Shown here in pieces: positions 59,220 to 64,000 of a stretch of 64,000 nt of DNA (its first letter is position 1; each line of letters starts with the position of its first letter). Below the pieces are notes generated by a model. The model was not told the origin of the DNA. It made no database searches and worked only from the letters and a program-made list of their open reading frames with translations. The DNA comes from Hemerocallis citrina (taxonomy: Eukaryota > Streptophyta > Magnoliopsida > Asparagales > Asphodelaceae), in NCBI GenBank assembly GCA_017893485.1, contig CM030363.1:178944935-179008934 (forward strand), in the 5' to 3' direction. A program made the translations under genes and the position numbers.

Positions 59220-60099
59220 TTGCTGTTTTGAAGGATTTTTGTGAAAATTACTCTTTTGAGATTTTGATATGTTTTGATGTGTTTTAATAACTCCTATATG
59301 TTACACAAGATATGTTTAATCATCTCAGGAGATTTAATTTTGATTTTACAAAGTTTTAATCGAGTATCAATCAAAACATGCACTGTCCCTACCTGGTTGT
59401 ATAGCAGGTCACGGTCGACCGCTCGGTCGACCGTCATGCTTCCATTTTCGGGATTTCTAATTGATAGTTGACTTCCCGTCTTGTGCGGTCGACCGTCAAT
59501 TGCTGCTTTGGCGGTTTTGCTGAGTTTCTTCGTTTCTTTTAAATGATTATTTTTCTCGATATTATGGATTATTACTCTACTGTTTTATATGATATTTTTA
59601 CTACAGATTATAGTATTTTATGGAGAGTTATATTTTATTTATAATAGCATTTTAATTGTATTCTTATGACCTTATTAAGTGAGTTATATGTGTTTTCAAA
59701 GGAGTTGATATTTTGGTGATATTCTACGACTAAAATATGATTTTCTGTTATTTAATGGATTTAATATTTTATTTGAATTCTGGAATTTCATGAGTACATT
59801 ATATAGTTTGGATTTTTGTTGATTTAAGAAATTTCTTCATATAATCGTTTTGATGATGGATTTATGAGTTTTATTGGAAGTTTTGGTATTGATGGTTGAG
59901 TTATGAGTCTTTAGAGTTTGTGTCGAGCCTTAGCTACCGGCAGTTGAGATTTTGGTTGTTGTTCAGTTGAGTTAAGCCCGGTAGGGTACACCAACTCTAA
60001 GAGATTCAAAATCTAATAATTAATTAACTAACTTAACAAAATAAGGACATGCACTAGATGGTGATATGATAAAATGGGAACATAGGTTATGGACCTCAA

Positions 60100-60345
60100 T
60101 ATGGCCTGCAGTGTGAGATAATCCCCGAAATTATCGAGGTGTGAGTGAAATAGTCTCCGAAATTACCTGCGGTGTGGGATTGATCTCCGGAATTATTGGG
60201 ATCGAGGCGACGCTCATAGAATATTCGTGTGATGAGGTGCCATAGCTTGCGGTGTGTGGTATTCTCGAAGATTCCCAGGTGTGAGTGAAATAGTCTTCAG
60301 AATTATCTATGGATAGAGATTGACCTCCGGAATTATCGATGCATG
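60100..60345 (+). repeat. Degenerate tandem repeat in solo LTR C
   Basis: AGGTGTGAGTGAAATAGTC followed by TCCGAAATTA/TTCAGAATTA recurs at about 60139 and 60278, and GATTGATCTCCGGAATTAT / GATTGACCTCCGGAATTAT at 60177 and 60321. It lies just before the conserved TGGGATGCATAGAATCCGAC block. Confidence 0.7.
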
Positions 60346-62005
60346 TGCTAATACTCAAAGTTTACCTAGATCTCGTAGTAGTCATCGTAGTAGGATTAAT
60401 TGCATAACGAGAGACTTAAACCCTATCAAGTGGAGAATAATAAAGGCTTGCACCGGACCTATGTAGAGTGGGATGCATAGAATCCGACAAGTATGCATTA
60501 GAGAGTCAGCATATAGTATTGATGTTTTCTTGACTTGGTTTTATGCATAATGTTTCATGTTTTTCTACACTTGACACTTAGCCTAGTTTTACTTGATGTT
60601 TTCATATTTTATTTATTGTTATTTCTTATTTCATTTATTCTTGCTGTTGATACATGTTGTTTATGACTCTATGCCTTATGTTTTATTTATGTTGCATTTC
60701 TTTTATGTCACTCACACCGTTATGGCTGACCTCTGTAGTTTTAGGGGTTAGGGTTATCTCTAGTCTCATGTTTTACAGGTAGGTACCTATAGCTTGGGAT
60801 TGGATGCTTGTGCTAGATTGATGTTATGGCTTATGTAAATTGTAAAAGAATGTGCTGTAAGGGAAAGAATTTGTAATTCAAGGTGTTTGTTTTCCGCTGT
60901 GCTTTGTAAAGAATTAATGTAATAAAAGTTGAAAAAATTTCTCTGTATTTTGGCTATGTTTACTATTACAATTAAGGTTGATGCTGGGAATTGTGTCACG
61001 TATTTTTGAGATATCATATTAAAATTTTGGGACGCTACAACCACGTGCTACTTCATCCTGGCGAGGCTCTTAATAAGGGCAAGGAGGATGGTGGTGAGGG
61101 GGGGACAATTTCATAGGGGGTGCGAGGAGTGGTTCGGAGAAGAAGAGTAAAGGGAAGGAGGCGGTCGGGGGCTCTTTGGTTCCACCTAGACAGGTAGATG
61201 CTTGATTCACCCTTTTATGCTTTGTTCTTTCTTTAGTTGCTTTTGATTTAGAGTATGTATGATTCCTATGCACTCCTGTATCTTTATTTCAGTAGATGAA
61301 AAACTTATTTCTTTCCCTTGTCATTGCCTACATATTGTGTCTGTGTACTTTGGAGCGACTCTTGATTGTGGTGATTAATTTCTTGGTTGTCTCGCTTAGT
61401 TGTTTGTCTCTTTCGTGATTATGCTCTTCGTCTTGTTGACAGATGATTATCAGGATAGGGAGAAACCCCGTGGTGACGAAGTTGAGCAGCTTCGTAAGCA
61501 ATTGCATGTGCATAACAAAATAGCAAACAATCGTTTGCATGTTCATCTAGAAGACGAGTGGTTGGAAACCGTTCTCCATAAATCGGCGCTTATTTAGAAG
61601 GACTGTGAGTTAGACTTTTTGCATGTTGATCCCCTTGCCGATATCCCCTTACCTTCGAAGGTGACAAAAGATAGTGTTGGGAAGTGTGCTATACTTAGAG
61701 AAGCACTTGTAAAGAAGGATCTGGACCTGTACCGTCTCCAATCGAGGCTTGGTGGGCTACGGATGGCTAGTACTTCACGTACTGTCAATGTGAAAAAGGG
61801 CATAACGGTTGGTGCAAAAAAGGGTGCAATGGTTGGTGCGAAAAATGGCGCAATAGTTGGTGGAGTCGGGTCCACTGTTCCAGGAGCAGGCTTGACTGCG
61901 CAGGTAACCACTCGTCCTCATAGTGATGCTCAGAGTGGGGTGACTGCCTTATCGAGTTTGCATTCCACCGATGAAGGATCGCATGCATTGGGTCCTAGTC
62001 TATAG

Positions 62006-62350
62006 ACTCGGTTCGCGGGATCTGCACTTTCTACAACAGACGTAAATGACCTAGGGGGGATGATGCCCATCAAAAACTTACACGGAGGTTTGTGTTTCTT
62101 AGGATTAATATTCCTCGCCTGCGGAGCCAAAGGGACGATTTATAGATCATATTGAAGAATTACTATGCCGCTTAATGTTTCGGCATGCCTTTGCAATGAT
62201 GTTTGCAGACTTGCTGTAGTTCAATGTTTGTAGCATGACCCATATTTTTGTACTTGTAAATATTTGTAGTGGCAATGGATCTAAATAAATAGACTTGAAG
62301 AATTCTTTGATATGTTTGATCCTTGCTATGTAACTTGTGGTAGAAGTTGA
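62006..62350 (+). other. 3' untranslated-like region of the coiled-coil gene
   Basis: No open frame follows the stop at 62003-62005. AAATAAATAG at about 62283 could serve as a polyadenylation signal. The region ends at GTTGA, the expected target-site copy of the next LTR. Confidence 0.4.
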
Positions 62351-64000
62351 TGTAACACCCTGCAAAATAGCATATATCTATTTTGCATGGTAATTCGTGC
62401 ACAGTTGAAAATTGCACTTGATTATGTATTTTTCATGATTATTAGTTCTAATTGAGGAATATTCAGATATATTATATATTCTGAACCCGATGAGGTATAT
62501 TCGGGATATCTTCTCAATTAAACTGTGTGTACTCTCCCGATTGTTTTAACGAAACAATCTTTGGGAAAATAATATTTTTGTGCAATATATTCTTATATTT
62601 TACAAATAAATATTTTAATTGTAATAAGTATATACATATATATATGAATGTATGTATATTTGGATTGGATTGTATACGATGTATGTACATGAATACTCAT
62701 ATGTATTTTTATATGTATAAGTATATGTATGTATTTATATATAATTTTATGTATACATATTTAATTAAATTATAATGGATTGAATTTTATACTTGTATAT
62801 TGGTATATATATATATATATCATTGTATGCATATGAGTTCATCAATAGCCTCTCTTCTTAATCATGATAGAGATCCTAGGGCTAGGATTAATTTCCAAGA
62901 GCATTAAAGCCCCTCCACCTTTCCCTATTTCTTTCTCCCATCCTCCACCGACCTATAATCTCTCTCTCTTTCCTTCCCATTTCGGTAGCAAAAGAAACCC
63001 AACCCCCATTTTCATGGTGGCCGGCAATTCCCTCCCCCCATCTCCATCTCATTTTCACCCAAAAACCTTCACCTCCTTCTTCTTCTACTTCTTCTACTCT
63101 CCATCTTGTTCTACTACTTTCTTCATGGGATGAGAAAAGAAGAAAGAAAGAGGGTTTTTTATTTTGCTTGTGGGGGAGCTAGAGTAGAAGTTGAGCAAGA
63201 GGAGGAGAAGCTAGCTTCACAACAAGGATTTCATCTTCCAACACAACTTGGTGAGAGTTCTCTCAACTCTAATATTATTATTTTGATTATGATGTTGTGT
63301 GGAATGCTAATAATAGCTTAATAGCATGTTTGTATGCTTGGGAAATTACAAACAAATGTTTGTAGGTAGTAGAATTGATACCATGTTTATATATGAATGT
63401 ATTATGGTATGGTGTTAAAAATAGAGAATTTCTAACTTGCAAATAGCATTGTATCTAGGCCTATTTTTTTATGGCATATGGTACTATGAGTGTAGAGCAT
63501 ATTCAATTTATCTCATAATGTTCGGAGTTCATTAGATAGCTCAAGCAAGTGTTTCTTTTCGGAACAGTGAGCAACACAAAAACTGGCTATATCCTGATTT
63601 TAGAATGATGTTTGAAAATTTGTATCTTGGAATTGATGTAGTATCTTGAGATCAAACTTTTTGTAGAGATTCTCATATGTGTTAACAACCTTACTTTCAA
63701 ATATCATTTTTTTTCCAGAATTTATTTGATATTTCTACAAAAATTCATTTGGTCGACTGGTTGAGATGGCAAACTGGCTCTGTCCAGGTTTCAAGTTGAA
63801 GTTCAAACAATTCTAATTATTTTTGGGTATAGAATTTGACAATGAGAATTTTTTTTATAGTATCTTCTATGTGTCTAGATCATGTTTCTAAAGTTTCAAA
63901 TTGTTAGACATCCCTTGATGCTCTTTAAAAATTGTATTGCAAGGGAGTGTTTGCATACTGCCTGGAAAACAGAATTGATTTTCTAATAATTTCAAAAGAG
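62351..64000 (+). mobile_element. LTR E, same family as solo LTR D, runs off the window
   Basis: It starts TGTAACACCCTGCAAAATAG and matches the first about 200 bp of solo LTR D. The left flank is GTTGA; the right end is outside the window, so it may be a solo LTR or part of a full element. A CT-rich leader with CTTCTTCTTCTACTTC is at 63070-63125. The frames at 62864-63321 are low-complexity leader and not genes. Confidence 0.7.

Larger units (their letters stand above)
57555..61039 (+). mobile_element. Solo LTR C, gypsy type (3.5 kb)
   Basis: A 3485-bp unit starting TGTAATACCCCAAATTTT and ending TTGGGACGCTACA, with an exact 5-bp duplication ACCAC at 57550-57554 and 61040-61044. The host coiled-coil frame continues across it. 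It has a TATA box (CCTATAAAGGG at 58160) and no internal domain. It contains a 79-bp AT microsatellite (59139-59217), three CGGTCGACCG palindromes (59410-59495) and a degenerate tandem repeat before a 3' block shared with solo LTR B. Confidence 0.88.
56532..62005 (+). pseudogene. Decayed multi-exon coiled-coil gene, probably transposon-derived
   Basis: I do not recognise the family. From ATG 56532 a Ser-rich start (MSSISSTSSSFTSVSLEVDD) meets a shift near 56620 and stops near 56690 and 56845. After CTTGTTTTAG a clean frame at 57081-57554 encodes a strong Lys/Glu coiled coil (KRKKREEASKERGE-like heptads, residues about 25-130). Solo LTR C interrupts it; the same frame resumes at 61045 but ends at a TAG at 61106-61108 that a one-base change in an eight-G run would avoid. 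A donor at about 61192 and an acceptor at TTGTTGACAG 61442 lead to a further piece with a stop at 61596-61598, then 61619-62005 with a VGAKKGAMVGAKNGAIVGG repeat. It looks like an accessory or Gag-like gene of a retroelement. Confidence 0.5.

Noticed and set aside
62864..63321. Frames near the window end rich in Pro, Ser and Phe
   Set aside because: They are in the CT-rich leader part of LTR E, equivalent to non-coding sequence in solo LTR D.
1..64000. CRISPR arrays, bacterial operons, phage or integrated virus genes
   Set aside because: No regularly spaced direct repeats with unique spacers, no ribosome-binding sites or polycistronic gene runs, and all reverse transcriptases belong to LTR retrotransposons.

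Overview
This is a transposon-dense nuclear segment from a flowering plant. The evidence is a spliced FRIGIDA-family gene, GT-AG introns, Ty1-copia and Ty3-gypsy retrotransposons primed by initiator tRNA-Met, hAT and Mutator-type DNA elements, and AT-rich intergenic DNA. I cannot name the species. There are no prokaryotic features. Most of the window is nested mobile DNA, and target-site duplications (TSDs) let the nesting be read directly.

Region 1 (1-22.8 kb) is one host gene. Its first exon (1882-2641) and last two exons (20411-20586, 20665-21210) encode a 493-residue FRIGIDA-like protein of the FRL1/FRL2 type, which promotes FLC-type floral repression. Intron 1 is 17.8 kb long because a chromodomain-bearing Ty3-gypsy element (6336-19366, TSD CATAC) and a short hAT element sit in it. 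Inside the gypsy element are three more hAT insertions: a full-length one with an apparently intact spliced transposase (9531-13986) and one non-autonomous element in each LTR. A 765-bp Mutator-like foldback element ends 87 bp before the FRL start codon.

Region 2 (22.8-46.7 kb) begins with a small MITE and two minus-strand exons of a cysteine-motif (DnaJ-zinc-finger-like) protein. Then comes an old minus-strand Ty1-copia element with LTRs of only about 103 bp (24013-45829). It has been expanded more than fourfold by four insertions: a poly(A)-tailed retroposon inside its 3' LTR, an 8.8-kb SIRE/Maximus-like copia element (26902-35683, TSD ATTTT), and two solo LTRs of 3.2-3.6 kb.

Region 3 (46.7-64 kb) has another solo LTR on the minus strand (46669-50427), a possible minus-strand gene fragment resembling an RPA32 OB-fold (51921-52578), a hairpin MITE, retroelement-like promoter sequence, a decayed coiled-coil transposon-type gene (56532-62005) split by a further solo LTR (57555-61039), and the start of another LTR running off the window at 62351.

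The solo LTRs share TGTAA starts and GGGnCGTTATA-like ends, long lengths and TATA boxes. They look like one superfamily (Tekay/Del-type, by inference) repeatedly reduced to solo LTRs by recombination. No wholly new multi-gene system is visible. The most unusual signals are a swarm of about 26 GTCGAC palindromes in the SIRE-like element, the insertion-swollen FRL intron, and a possible captured antisense exon in the intact hAT element.
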